DNA of 64,000 nucleotides from Desulfocucumis sp964643075 (GCA_964643075.1 CAZXQO010000009.1:40683-104682); one strand, 5' to 3'; shown: positions 8,579 to 17,081, counted from the first letter of the stretch. Numbers and translations: made by a program. The notes: generated by a model from the sequence alone, not told the origin.

Positions 8579-8686
8579 TCACCTCGCATTTTATCAAATC
8601 CTGCAACAAAGCGACCATGCAGACATTTTTGGCAACCCCTCCTGAAAAGACAACCGGCCCCCGGCAGCAAACCCTCTGGAGAAGGC
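7735..8686 (+). repeat. 952-bp direct repeat, copy 1
   Basis: This stretch covers the C-terminal half of the kinase gene and the last part of the convergent dehydratase-activator coding sequence. It recurs in the same orientation at 13803-14754, an offset of 6068 bases. I count eight mismatches in the first 95 bases or so. The rest appears identical; translations in several frames on both strands agree. Copy 1 keeps the ancestral left flank (an intact kinase), while its right flank breaks off within the activator. Confidence 0.93.
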
Positions 8687-9013
8687 AGAACCGGAAGAAA
8701 TTATAAGGATTTCTTAGTGCCTAATAAATAGCCATAACAAAAAAACCGCTTAAAGGCGGTTTTTTTGTCGATAAAAAATTTGAATAACCATGATCATTTT
8801 AACCTCCTGATAGCGTCTTCTTAAAAAGGGAGAGTATTGCAATTGTCTTGCGTATCCTTCGATATTGGTTGCTTCCACCACTCTTTCAAATTTCAAAGGT
8901 AAACCTTGTCTATATTTGTCTGAATTTTTGTATCGATTTTTGCAACACTTTTTATAAATAAACCATCTATTAATAAAGATTATCTTTTAATGGATAAATA
9001 AGGAGGCTTCCCT
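8687..9013. other. left edge of the inserted segment, mostly non-coding
   Basis: Homology to the dehydratase activator ends abruptly at 8686. The following 327 bases hold an intrinsic terminator (8743-8767), A/T-rich sequence and, on the minus strand, a 15-codon reading frame (8797 to 8750) behind a perfect AGGAGG. That frame runs into the terminator hairpin and looks like a truncated gene start or leader. The last bases carry the AGGAGG ribosome site of the next gene. Confidence 0.5.
8743..8767 (+). terminator. intrinsic terminator
   Basis: A short hairpin AAACCGC-CTTAAAG-GCGGTTT is followed by a run of T residues. It lies downstream of the kinase gene within the inserted segment and would stop transcripts leaving copy 1 of the repeat. 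Confidence 0.75.
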
Positions 9014-9890
9014 TTGTTTTCTTTTCCCCGAGGCAAAAGACCATCCATGGAAGATTGGTTCCCGTATTTGTGTTCACCGGCGGATTTAACAGCTTCTTAC
9101 ACACGTTGCCGTATAGCCGGGGTGCCGGTTGAATTATCGAAACCGCAATCTATTTTGCCGGAAACTCATCTTACTTCCCGGCTGGCGGCAAACAGTCTTC
9201 TTCTCATGAATACTGACCAACTGATTAATTCCACCTGCTATTTAAGACCGCTAAAAGAATATATTTTTATCCTGTGTGACCCGGAGTTAACGGCACTCAA
9301 GTTATACGCCCCCCCGGGAAGTATTGAAAGCGGCTGAAAAAATGGGAGTTCATCCAGGTACGGTTTTAACCGAAGAAAGCTGCGGCACAAACGCTTTATC
9401 TCTGGCGCGGGCAGATGGCGAGATTGTAGCCATCAGGGCTGAGCAACATTATTCTACCCTTTTCAAAAATTGGTGGTGCGTGGCCGGGCCGGTCAAAGAC
9501 GGAGAAGGAAAAATCGTAGGCTATCTTGATATCTCAATGTCTGCGGCAAAGGAACTGGGTCTCGCCGCACAACTTTTGAAAAGCCTGCTCATTTCGATAG
9601 AAAAACAAATCCATATTTTGAGCCTTGAACGAATTATAGCCCAATTAGACCCTTTGTTACCCCTGCTACCGGAGGTGGAGAAAGAACTTACAAGCCGCGA
9701 GAAGGAGATTCTAAAATTATTGCTTCGTAGGATGAGCAGCAGGGAAATAGCAGCAGCGCTTCATCTAAGTGTGAACACGGTTAATACTCATCGTAAAAAT
9801 ATCTACCAGAAACTTGGCGTGGAAGGTTTGACCGGCCTTCTGGAAAAATTGACTTCAAACCTGGATCAGTCAAATATTGAACCAGTGTGA
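9014..9890 (+). pseudogene. GAF-LuxR transcriptional regulator, frameshifted
   Basis: Two overlapping frames (9014-9337 and 9324-9890) together encode one protein of about 292 residues. The N-terminal half resembles the GAF sensor of AcoR-type regulators, with GTVLTEESCGTNALSLARA, then FKNWWCVAGPVKD and GYLDISMSAAKELG. The C-terminus is a LuxR-type helix-turn-helix (LTSREKEILKLLLRRMSSRE ... LSVNTVNTHRKNIYQKLGV). The break lies at a run of seven C and three G at 9309-9318; removing one base restores the expected LYAPPEVLKAAEKMG. A TTG start follows AGGAGG. It may be a recent mutation, an assembly error or slippage; otherwise the gene is well preserved. Confidence 0.8.
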
Positions 9891-10210
9891 TTTTTGACAT
9901 TACATAATTTATGCCAAATGCATTGCTTTCCCGCAACAGTATTTTGTTGCGTTATTGCTGAAAATGCACGATTCCCATGGATTCCAGGTTAGTGATGACT
10001 AACAATAAAATAAATGTAAAAATACCTAATTTTTAGGTATGACAAGATATGCCTTGAATGCTATTTTTAACTATAAAGAGCTACGGTAATATGTCAATCT
10101 CCAACGAAAAGAAATTTTCTGGAGAATAAGTAAAAAAGAGAACAAAAAACCAACTCACATCCCGGACGCGTTGGAGGTAAGTAACATAAATGGAAATGGA
10201 CCTTTAATGC
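9891..10210. other. non-coding stretch with two small hairpins
   Basis: No convincing reading frame is visible. Two inverted repeats are: CGCAACA...TGTTGCG (9933-9952), possibly the terminator of the regulator, and TACCTAA-TT-TTAGGTA (10022-10037). The right part is probably the outer edge of the decayed insertion sequence. Confidence 0.45.
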
Positions 10211-11150
10211 AGCTAAGCTATACCACTCCTTTGCCCCTTGGGCTTATAAAGTTGGTTGCTGCTCAGCAGAGCATCAACCATACGCATTAATTTGCGCGCA
10301 GTTAGAACCAAAGCACGGCGATGATGGTGGGTAGTGCTTTCACGGAACTTGCGGGCATAAAACTGCTTAAATCCCGGTTCAGTACGGCGAACGGAATTGA
10401 CAGCTTGTATAAAATAATAACGCAAATAAGAATTACCTGTTTTTTATTAACGGCGTATCATCAGCAGTAAAATCACCGGATTGGTGAGTTCTCCATGTTA
10501 AACCGGCATATTTGGCCAGTGCAGAGTCATTTGGAAATCGCCTGATATCGCCGATTTCTGCAATTATGCCGGCACAAGGCACGGACCAAAGTCAGGTACA
10601 GAATCCAGAGTATGCCTAAAGTGAGACAACTCCTTGACAATAGCTTTATCAATTATACTGACCTGTTTTTCAAGACAGCGTATGGTATCAATGCTGGTGG
10701 CAAGGATCAGATTAACTGGTTCTAGCAGGCCTCCTCCAAGCCTGTGAGCTTTGCGGGCATCTTTAAGAGCCCGGGCGATTGCCTCGGGGTTATCAAAGTG
10801 TTTTTCCTTTTCTCCATAATAAAATCAATCAATTCATCCAGTGGTCGGGTCGCAATTTCTTCTGGAGAAAGAAATTCAGTCAATAAAGCTATAGAAGTCG
10901 CACCGAACAGGTTGCTGAAAACTTCATCCTGGCTAAGAGTGTTAAATTTTAGGAAGAGGTTGGCCAAGAAATAATTTTTTTCCCGGGTAATACTCTGTGT
11001 CAGGTGGTAGCGGAACCTGGTCAAGCGCTGCAAAGGGAGGTAGCGGAAATCTACCTGGCTGTTCTCCGGCAGGCGGCCAAAGCGCAGGCGGTCGGCAAAA
11101 ACCCATGCATTTGTCCAGTCATCTTTATGTAGGTTAACATAAGTTGGATG
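10211..11150 (-). pseudogene. decayed IS110-family transposase
   Basis: On the minus strand the sequence encodes broken pieces of an IS110 transposase. The first reads HPTYVNLHKDDWTNAWV, then ADRLRFGRLPENSQVDF and the segment RYHLTQSITREKNYFLANLF (11140-10722). A later C-terminal piece (10425-10213) contains HHRRALVLTARKLMRM. The N-terminal catalytic Asp region upstream is missing, an in-frame stop precedes HPTY, and frameshifts separate the pieces, so the element is dead. It lies in the middle of the repeat-bounded insertion. Confidence 0.75.
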
Positions 11151-11650
11151 TTAACTATAGGGCGGGCCAATAAAAAGCAAGGGTGGGGGGTGAATTCAAT
11201 GGACAATTAAAAGTGGTTCGTGAGGCAACCTGGGAAGTTCGCTACAACTATCGCCCAAAGACAGCCTGCACAAACCACATTATCAAACTTAATGATATCA
11301 TAATTACGGCTTCATAGGCAACGTATGACAGGTAAGAATTTAGTTGGTAACGAGACAAAACGGAAAACAGGATTAAATCTGGTTGTTTTGCGAAGAAAGC
11401 TATAAGCCTGACAATTTGAAAAAGGGAAACGATGACATCAGCGGCCTGTTCCTGGGAACATATGCTGAAGGTGTCCTGAATTCAAGTTATGTGCCCGCAT
11501 GGCGATTCGGTGTAATAGTTAGTTCCGGGCGCGTAACCCAAGAGGATTTCCGACTTCGCCTAAACGATGGCTAGCTATATAGTTTTAAAGGTTAGCTCAT
11601 ATGGGCCAAGGAATGGTCCTAGAACAAAGTAATGAAAGGTGGTTTGTTAC
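11151..11650. other. 500-base stretch without a recognised gene
   Basis: One open frame (11383-11574, 63 codons) has no ribosome site and no recognisable family and is probably not a gene. The stretch CATATGGGCCAAGGAAT near 11598 recurs almost exactly near 58988, upstream of the drug exporter; its meaning is unclear. The end carries the ribosome site AAAGGTGG of the next gene. Confidence 0.4.
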
Positions 11651-12922
11651 GTGATTTATAAAAAATGGAATAAAACAATATCCCTTTTGCTTGTTGTTGC
11701 TTTACTCATGATGGTAGTACCAACAAGTGCCATGGCAGCGCCAGTAGGAAGTGATACACAGGGTACTACTTCTTCCAGCCCGGGGGAACCTTCTTCGGTT
11801 GAACAAGTAGTCTATGATGAAGTGGCTGCAGAAAATAATCACGATTGGAACACATTGCCAAGTTATTGGGTTAACGATCAAAAGGAATTGCTACATTCAT
11901 TTATGGCAGATACAACAAATAAGGACAACTTTATTGGATTGTACGATATAACCTCAGCACGAATATCAGAGATAAAGGAACTTCCAATAAAATCCGTTTA
12001 TCCTTTTGTTGACGTAAAAAATTATATGGAAAATTATGGAAAGATAAAAGTATTCTATGTAGGTATTGATTATGCTGTACACGAGGAAAGTATGTTTTAT
12101 TACAATGGAGTGAATTACCGATTAGCGGTTGTGGTTCCAGAAAATGGCCAGTGGAAACTTGCTGAAATGGGAGATGCTCCGGTGGGCTCCTTGGTTGCCT
12201 CTAACGATGGTTTTGGTTCATCGGCAGAAAAGATTTCCGCAAAAATTCATCAAGCTCGTAATAAGGGCTTGTTCATTAATCCTGCAGGAAAAATCATAGC
12301 AAATGTCGCTGCTACACCAACTGAACTAGCGGAAGAGAAGGGCTCCAAGGCCCTTTCGATAAATCCATCGGTGACTGGTGATCATGTATGTCCATCTAAT
12401 ATTTCGATTTATCTAACAAAGAGTGTTAACTACCAATTTTATGGCTTTTCGCAGCCCCACACCCAGTCTATAAACTTTTATTATTACCTAAGAAATGTAT
12501 TACCTGATGAATGGGATTATACATGGCCCGCAGAATCCCTAAAGGCTGGTGCTGAGTGCGTAAAGATGTTTGCATGGTACCATGTATATAATCCTAAATT
12601 TCCTCAGTATAATGCTGCACTGACGGATTCCTACACAAATTCTCAATCATTCCAGGTTAATACAGCACAAACCAGCACAACTAATGCTATTAATGCTGTA
12701 GGTGGTTATGGCATAGAAACTCGCAATTCATTACAACTGTTTGAAACAGGATACAGAGGTGGAAATTATGACGATTCATGGTACCATTATGGCTTAGTTA
12801 GCCAGTGGGGCACCAAATGGTGGGCTAACCAAGGTAGTAAGGACTGGTACGCTATGCTACATTACTATTATGATAATTCATGGGCTACAGGCAATCAATT
12901 GATACTGGAGTTCTCTTATTAA
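11651..12922 (+). CDS. secreted SpoIID/LytB-domain protein
   Basis: The GTG at 11651 is preferred because AAAGGTGG ends eight bases before it. The 423-residue product starts with a signal peptide (basic WNKTISLLLVVALLMMVV, cleavage near SAMAA). Residues about 45-200 form an alpha/beta region of unknown family. Residues about 250-420 resemble the SpoIID/LytB fold: FYYYLRNVLPDEWDYTWPAE, SLKAGAECVKMFAWYHVYN, and a C-terminal VSQWGTKWWANQGSKDWYAM followed by LHYYYDN. The Glu in WPAESLKAGA aligns with the catalytic Glu of SpoIID lytic transglycosylases. It differs from the spoIID-like gene at 31101 and lies on the insertion, so it may act on spore or competitor cell wall. Confidence 0.72.
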   Translation: MIYKKWNKTISLLLVVALLMMVVPTSAMAAPVGSDTQGTTSSSPGEPSSVEQVVYDEVAAENNHDWNTLPSYWVNDQKELLHSFMADTTNKDNFIGLYDITSARISEIKELPIKSVYPFVDVKNYMENYGKIKVFYVGIDYAVHEESMFYYNGVNYRLAVVVPENGQWKLAEMGDAPVGSLVASNDGFGSSAEKISAKIHQARNKGLFINPAGKIIANVAATPTELAEEKGSKALSINPSVTGDHVCPSNISIYLTKSVNYQFYGFSQPHTQSINFYYYLRNVLPDEWDYTWPAESLKAGAECVKMFAWYHVYNPKFPQYNAALTDSYTNSQSFQVNTAQTSTTNAINAVGGYGIETRNSLQLFETGYRGGNYDDSWYHYGLVSQWGTKWWANQGSKDWYAMLHYYYDNSWATGNQLILEFSY

Positions 12923-12942
12923 ATCCCAATCCTTGTTAAAAT

Positions 12943-12977
12943 GGCTGGCGGCCTTCGTTAAAACGAATGGTTGCCAG
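12943..12977 (+). terminator. probable terminator
   Basis: A nested inverted repeat GCTGGC...TTCGTT-TAAA-ACGAA...GCCAGC follows the stop of the SpoIID-domain gene by about 20 bases and is followed by a T-rich stretch. It is likely the end of that transcript. Confidence 0.5.
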
Positions 12978-13111
12978 CTTCTAATTTCTATCATTTTTGT
13001 ATATAACAATAAATTGCAGCTCTGTCTCCCCGCAGTCTCTTTTAAACGATCCATAATACGGGCCAAATCGTTATAGAGTTGTTGATAGGTCTTGATAGTT
13101 TTCGGTCAATA

Positions 13112-13126
13112 TGGCATGATTATTGC
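13112..13126 (+). promoter_or_regulatory. sigma-54-type (-24/-12) promoter
   Basis: TGGCATGATTATTGC has the two invariant elements of RpoN promoters, GG and GC, separated by exactly ten bases, with flanks close to TGGCACG-N4-TTGCA. It lies about 52 bases before the next start codon, leaving room for a ribosome site. No AAA+ sigma-54 activator is present in the window. Confidence 0.6.
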
Positions 13127-13178
13127 AAGTATAAAGAATTGTGCCATTGGCTGAAAATTAAGGAGGAAATAGAGACTA

Positions 13179-13739
13179 ATGAAAAGGTGGTATTATGGTT
13201 TGATTGGCGTTTTGTTATTAGTTGCCTGGTCAATGCCTGACTCCTCACCTGACAACAAAAATCAGGAAATATCAAACAATAAGCATGTATTCAACACACC
13301 ATATTATTCAACTCAATCTACAGAATTTATGCAAAAACTAATTCTTCCTGACGGAAGGATTATTACTTCAGAAGATAATATCAGCGCCAAATTTGATAAT
13401 ATAGATATTAGACTCTTGACAATGGCTGTAGTAAAAAACAAATATAATCAATTGCAAAGCACCGTTGGTATGCATGCAGAGATTATTTCGCAAGAGAAAG
13501 TAAACATACGTTCAGGAAAAGCTGTATTAGTCTTAATAAAAGTAATACCGCCAGTAGCTAAGGAAATTCAAAATGATCCAAACAACAATAAGCTAGAATT
13601 ATGGTTGATTGCATTTCGTCCATATTCGCAACGCAAAGACATGGAAATCGCCCATACCTTGCAAGTTAAGTTTAATTGTAGCCCAATTATGGCAAAAAGA
13701 AAGATTCTAAACATTTCGAATGGTTGGCGGCTTCCATAA
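13179..13739 (+). CDS. small exported protein of unknown function
   Basis: A 186-residue protein with an N-terminal membrane/signal segment (WYYGLIGVLLLVAWSM) and a Ser/Asn-rich linker. The mature domain of about 130 residues has mixed alpha/beta character; no known family is recognised. AAGGAGG precedes the ATG at good spacing, and a sigma-54-type promoter lies upstream, so expression is probably tightly regulated. It belongs to the repeat-bounded insertion, and its end adjoins a palindromic-repeat fragment and copy 2 of the repeat. Its cargo-like position suggests an accessory role that cannot be named. Confidence 0.6.
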   Translation: MKRWYYGLIGVLLLVAWSMPDSSPDNKNQEISNNKHVFNTPYYSTQSTEFMQKLILPDGRIITSEDNISAKFDNIDIRLLTMAVVKNKYNQLQSTVGMHAEIISQEKVNIRSGKAVLVLIKVIPPVAKEIQNDPNNNKLELWLIAFRPYSQRKDMEIAHTLQVKFNCSPIMAKRKILNISNGWRLP

Positions 13740-13802
13740 TGGGTATTTTGCCCAACCCCTTGTCATGCATGTCATGGGGACGGTCCTTTTAACACGCAAC
13801 AG

Positions 13803-14646
13803 AAATGCCGCCGGAGAAATTACAGGCTGGTCGGAAATATACAGTTTTCCTTTAATTGAATCCTCAACAGGAAAGATTAAAGGGGTAACTCTGTATATCC
13901 GCGACATCACGGAACAACGTAAAATGGAGCAGGAAATGTCCCGCTTTGAAAGGCTAAACCTGATCGGTGAAATGGCGGCCGGGATCGGGCATGAAATAAG
14001 AAACCCCATGACCACCGTACGCGGTTTTCTGCAATTACTCGGTGGCAAAAAAGAGTGCTCTCAGTTCAGGAACTTTTTCGATCTGATGATTGAAGAACTT
14101 GACCGGGCAAACAGCATTATTAGTGAATTTTTATCCCTGGCCAAAAACAGGATGACCGAATTTAGCCTGCAAAATATCAATGCTATAGTAAACTCCCTGC
14201 ACCCGCTTATTGATGCAGACGCCATGAACATGGATAAATATGTTGAAGTGAAACTGGAGGATGTCCCCGATCTTTGGCTTGATGAAAAGGAAATACGCCA
14301 GCTCATACTTAACCTTGTGCGTAACGGGCTGGAGGCTATGGAGGGGGAAGAGGCACTGACTATCAGAACCTACACGGCGGAAAATGAGGTGGTGCTGGCA
14401 GTAACGGACCGGGGCAGGGGCATTGAACCAGAAGTGCTTGAAAGAATGGGCACACCTTTTTTCAGCACCAAGGATAACGGCACCGGTCTGGGGCTGGCCG
14501 TTTGTTACAGTATTGCCGCCCGTCACAATGCCTCCATTAAAATTCAAACCGGCAGCGAGGGCACTACCTTCACAGTGCACTTCCGCCAGTGCTGCCTGCC
14601 AGAGCAGCACCCAGAGCGCCAATCAATTGGGGATTTTCCGGTATAA
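13803..14646 (+). pseudogene. 5'-truncated copy of the histidine kinase
   Basis: The frame encodes the end of the PAS domain, the HisKA domain (GIGHEIRNPM) and the whole ATPase domain, essentially identical to the kinase at 6935-8578, but lacks the GAF domain and most of the PAS domain. An open frame extends upstream to 13720, but that part is unrelated and has no ribosome site. If translated it would be an unregulated soluble kinase core. Its 3' end overlaps the convergent activator gene. Confidence 0.8.
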
Positions 14647-14754
14647 TCACCTCGCATTTTATCAAATCCTGCAACAAAGCGACCATGCAGACATTTTTGG
14701 CAACCCCTCCTGAAAAGACAACCGGCCCCCGGCAGCAAACCCTCTGGAGAAGGC
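13803..14754 (+). repeat. 952-bp direct repeat, copy 2
   Basis: This is the second copy of the segment at 7735-8686. Its left flank is unrelated to the kinase gene and contains a GGGGACGGTCC repeat fragment. Its right flank continues without a break into the complete dehydratase-activator gene. Copy 1 has the ancestral left junction and copy 2 the ancestral right junction, as expected from a single-crossover integration or a duplication-with-insertion. Confidence 0.93.
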
Positions 14755-15331
14755 TGTGGGCCTTCTCCGCTACCGCCAAATGAAGGGCACGGGCGATATT
14801 CCTTCTGTCGCAGCCGTTATGGAGCAGGGAAATTGCTTCCGACTCTGCAAAAACAGTGCACATGCTGTTAATCTTTATACCCGGGTTGCCTAGCAGGGCA
14901 TCATTACCGAATTCCTCCGGGGATGGGTAGCCCAGTGAGCCGGCCATTACCTCCAGGAACCTGCCCGTACCTGCTGAACATTTGTCATTCATCTGAAAGT
15001 CCACTACCTTACACCTGTCGTCCAGCAAGATAACTTTGGTGTCCTGGCCCCCAATGTCCAATATAGTTCCTGCATTAGGAAAACTATGGGTGACACCCAG
15101 GGCATGGGCTTTAATTTCTGTAATCACCAGGTGGGCGAATCCCGCTCTGGCTGCATGACGTCCGTATCCTGTGGCGGTTATCCGGTTCGCTGCAATCGGC
15201 GCTGTCATTTGCCGGGCTGTTTCCAGGGGGGTATAGCCGGTGTCCCGGAGTTCCGAGCCGATTATCCTTGAGTTTTCCAGCACCACCATACCTATAGTCC
15301 TGGAGCCGATGTCTATGCCAATACTAAGCAT
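14570..15331 (-). CDS. 2-hydroxyacyl-CoA dehydratase activator (ASKHA ATPase)
   Basis: A 253-residue protein of the HgdC / BadF-type activator family. The phosphate-1 motif is SIGIDIGSRTIG, the phosphate-2 motif LDIGGQDTK and the adenosine motif VVFSGGVAKN. Cys residues in NDKCSAGTGRF and INSMCTVF would ligate the [4Fe-4S] cluster shared between two subunits. These ATPases drive a low-potential electron into the partner dehydratase or double-cubane reductase. The start lies seven bases after the partner's stop, with the ribosome site GGGTGA overlapping that stop, so the two are co-translated. The last 77 bases overlap the duplicated kinase end. Confidence 0.92.
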   Translation of the reverse strand: MLSIGIDIGSRTIGMVVLENSRIIGSELRDTGYTPLETARQMTAPIAANRITATGYGRHAARAGFAHLVITEIKAHALGVTHSFPNAGTILDIGGQDTKVILLDDRCKVVDFQMNDKCSAGTGRFLEVMAGSLGYPSPEEFGNDALLGNPGIKINSMCTVFAESEAISLLHNGCDRRNIARALHLAVAEKAHSLLQRVCCRGPVVFSGGVAKNVCMVALLQDLIKCEVIIPENPQLIGALGAALAGSTGGSAL

Positions 15332-15337
15332 GGTTAA

Positions 15338-16612
15338 TCACCCAATCAGTTCGAGAAAAGCCTCTATTCTCGTTTTCAGCTGGCCGGAATCCTCCTGGCC
15401 GTAGTCCGTTTCAATTTTAAGCAGCGGTATCCCCTTTTCCCTCAATACTTTTTCCACGCGATTGGCCTCCACAGCGTAGGGATCGCAGAAGGTCAGGGAG
15501 CAGTGAATTATCCCGTCGGCCCGGTATTCCTCTGCCAGCCGGGTCAGGTCAGTCATGCGGTCTTCATTAGGAGTGAAGCAGGCGCAGTTGATGCCGAGGT
15601 ATCTCTGAGCCAGTAGTTCCTGCATTTGTTCCAGGTTTTCCCCTGTTTCGGGCACGGTGTTGGCAAAGTAGCGCAGCCCGGTGCACAGTTCCTCGGCCAC
15701 GATGACCGCACCGGAGCTCTCGATGATGTGGGCCACCTTCCAGTTGGGAATGGCCATGGGGGTCCCGGTTACGATAATGCGGGGAGCGCCGGGATTGCTT
15801 ACGCCGGTACCTTCCCTGATTCTGTTCTCCAGTTCATCACACAGGGCGTTTACTCTTGCTGTAAACCGTCCCACGTCGTCATACATGGCAATTTGTTCTA
15901 TCAGCAGGCTGTCCTTGCCGCTAATGGGAGTAGGCGTGGTCTTTCTGAGCTCCGCCAGGCGTAATAGGGCCCGGCGTTTATCGTTGACATCCTTAATGGA
16001 CTGCTGCAAAGAGTCCGCTGTTATTTTATTGCCGGTCAAATCCTGCACCTTTGCCTGAAATTCTCTTATTTCATCCAGCCACAAGGCCCTGTCCTTTTCC
16101 CTCTTCATCTGTGGGGTTTCCATCACGTGTACCGGGACGTAGTCATTCAGTATCTCAAAGGCTTTCTTTTTTCCGTCGCAGGTGGTTTCTCCCACCACCA
16201 TGTCGCAGGATTCAAAATACGGGCAAACTCTGGCCAGTTTGAAGCCCATAAATGATTTAATCAGCGGGCAGATATTCCTGGGAAGCACCTTTTCAGCCTG
16301 GGCGGAACCTATTTCTATGCCGGAGCAAAGCCCGATGCAGACACCACCGGCGGCCCGGATCAGCTCTTCCGGCACGAATACGCAGAAAGTGCCCACAATT
16401 TTGCCTCCGGAGGCCTTGTGTTCCTGCAATTCCTGAATGCGCAGACCGTGGATTTCGTTAATTACAAAGTCGAAATACTCCATTCCCGCCGGCCGGTTTT
16501 GCTGGCTCAAATAAACATCGCCGTAGGTCGGCGGCAGGGCCTGCAGCAACTGGTCGTGGGACTCCAGGTCCAGTCCCAGGGACTCCCACATCTGGCGGTA
16601 GTCATTACCCAT
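15338..16612 (-). CDS. 2-hydroxyacyl-CoA dehydratase-family double-cubane reductase
   Basis: A 424-residue protein of the HgdB/FldBC-related family. Cys positions seen include GTFCVFVPEELIRAAG, CIGLCSG, NICPLIKSFMG, CPYFESCD and GETTCDGKKK. The single-subunit layout with its own activator matches the double-cubane-cluster proteins (DCCP) rather than two-subunit dehydratases. These reduce poorly reactive substrates with ATP-driven electrons; the substrate here is unknown. AAGGAGGGG precedes the ATG. It begins an operon with the activator and lies convergent to the kinase. Confidence 0.88.
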   Translation of the reverse strand: MGNDYRQMWESLGLDLESHDQLLQALPPTYGDVYLSQQNRPAGMEYFDFVINEIHGLRIQELQEHKASGGKIVGTFCVFVPEELIRAAGGVCIGLCSGIEIGSAQAEKVLPRNICPLIKSFMGFKLARVCPYFESCDMVVGETTCDGKKKAFEILNDYVPVHVMETPQMKREKDRALWLDEIREFQAKVQDLTGNKITADSLQQSIKDVNDKRRALLRLAELRKTTPTPISGKDSLLIEQIAMYDDVGRFTARVNALCDELENRIREGTGVSNPGAPRIIVTGTPMAIPNWKVAHIIESSGAVIVAEELCTGLRYFANTVPETGENLEQMQELLAQRYLGINCACFTPNEDRMTDLTRLAEEYRADGIIHCSLTFCDPYAVEANRVEKVLREKGIPLLKIETDYGQEDSGQLKTRIEAFLELIG

Positions 16613-16770
16613 AAAACATACCCCTCCTTAAAAAATTAATCGCCGGATTTTTCAGCCCGGGATTTATTAAACGGCAGTTCAAGTTCTTAAGGCATATTAT
16701 CATGCGGTTATTTTATCTGTCATATTTAAAATTTTTATAAGCTTGGCTTAAACTATAAAAAATATTTTTA

Positions 16771-17031
16771 ATAGACGAAATCAGCAAGGTAATGGGAAAC
16801 CGCAGATATACTTTAGAAAGCCTTAAATGCTGTAGGGATAAGAAGATGCGTAATGATTTGATAAGAGAGATAAGGGCAACTACCGGTGCGTCTGTTCGTA
16901 AATTGTCAAAGCTTCTGGGGATTAGTACTACAGCGTAAACTAAAAGTTAGCGGAACCGTCCCCATGGCGTAGCGAGCATAGCGAAATAAGCAATATTACG
17001 CTGTAGTATTAGTAAAGATATTATTTTTTGA
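16771..17031 (+). pseudogene. C-terminal remnant of a REP-associated (RAYT) transposase
   Basis: The frame around 16792 reads YTLESLKCCRDKKMRNDLIR, then EIRATTGASVRKLSKLLGIS, the C-terminal helix-turn-helix-like tail of REP-associated tyrosine transposases (IS200-like Y1 family). The catalytic HUH part upstream is not preserved. The reading frame is interrupted after GIS by the miniature element at 16927. Beyond it, ISKDIIF and a stop complete the original tail, so the gene end can be reconstructed exactly. Confidence 0.65.
16927..17007. mobile_element. 81-bp miniature inverted-repeat element (short copy)
   Basis: The element begins ACTACAGCGTAA and ends with the exact reverse complement TTACGCTGTAGT. 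It is flanked on both sides by ATTAGT (16921-16926 and 17008-17013), a 6-bp target duplication. Removing element and one ATTAGT restores the transposase tail frame. A longer relative is at 46594-46735. There is no coding capacity, so it must be moved in trans. Confidence 0.82.
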
Positions 17032-17033
17032 GC

Positions 17034-17081
17034 GCAAATGCGACAGGGGAGAGAAGAACGTCCCCATGTCGCATTCGAATA
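17034..17081. repeat. REP-like palindrome beside the RAYT remnant
   Basis: The sequence AATGCGACA-GGGG ... CCCC-ATGTCGCATT folds into a long interrupted hairpin with a GGGGA/TCCCC core. Its position right after the transposase remnant is where RAYT-associated REP sequences usually lie. The GGGGAC/GTCCCC core is shared with the other intergenic repeats in this window. Confidence 0.55.

Noticed and set aside
8750..8797. 15-codon minus-strand frame with perfect AGGAGG after the kinase gene
   Set aside because: It runs into the terminator hairpin and encodes an uninformative peptide; more likely a truncated gene start than a functional leader.
11383..11574. 63-codon frame before the SpoIID-domain gene
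   Set aside because: No ribosome site, no family resemblance, lies in decayed DNA.
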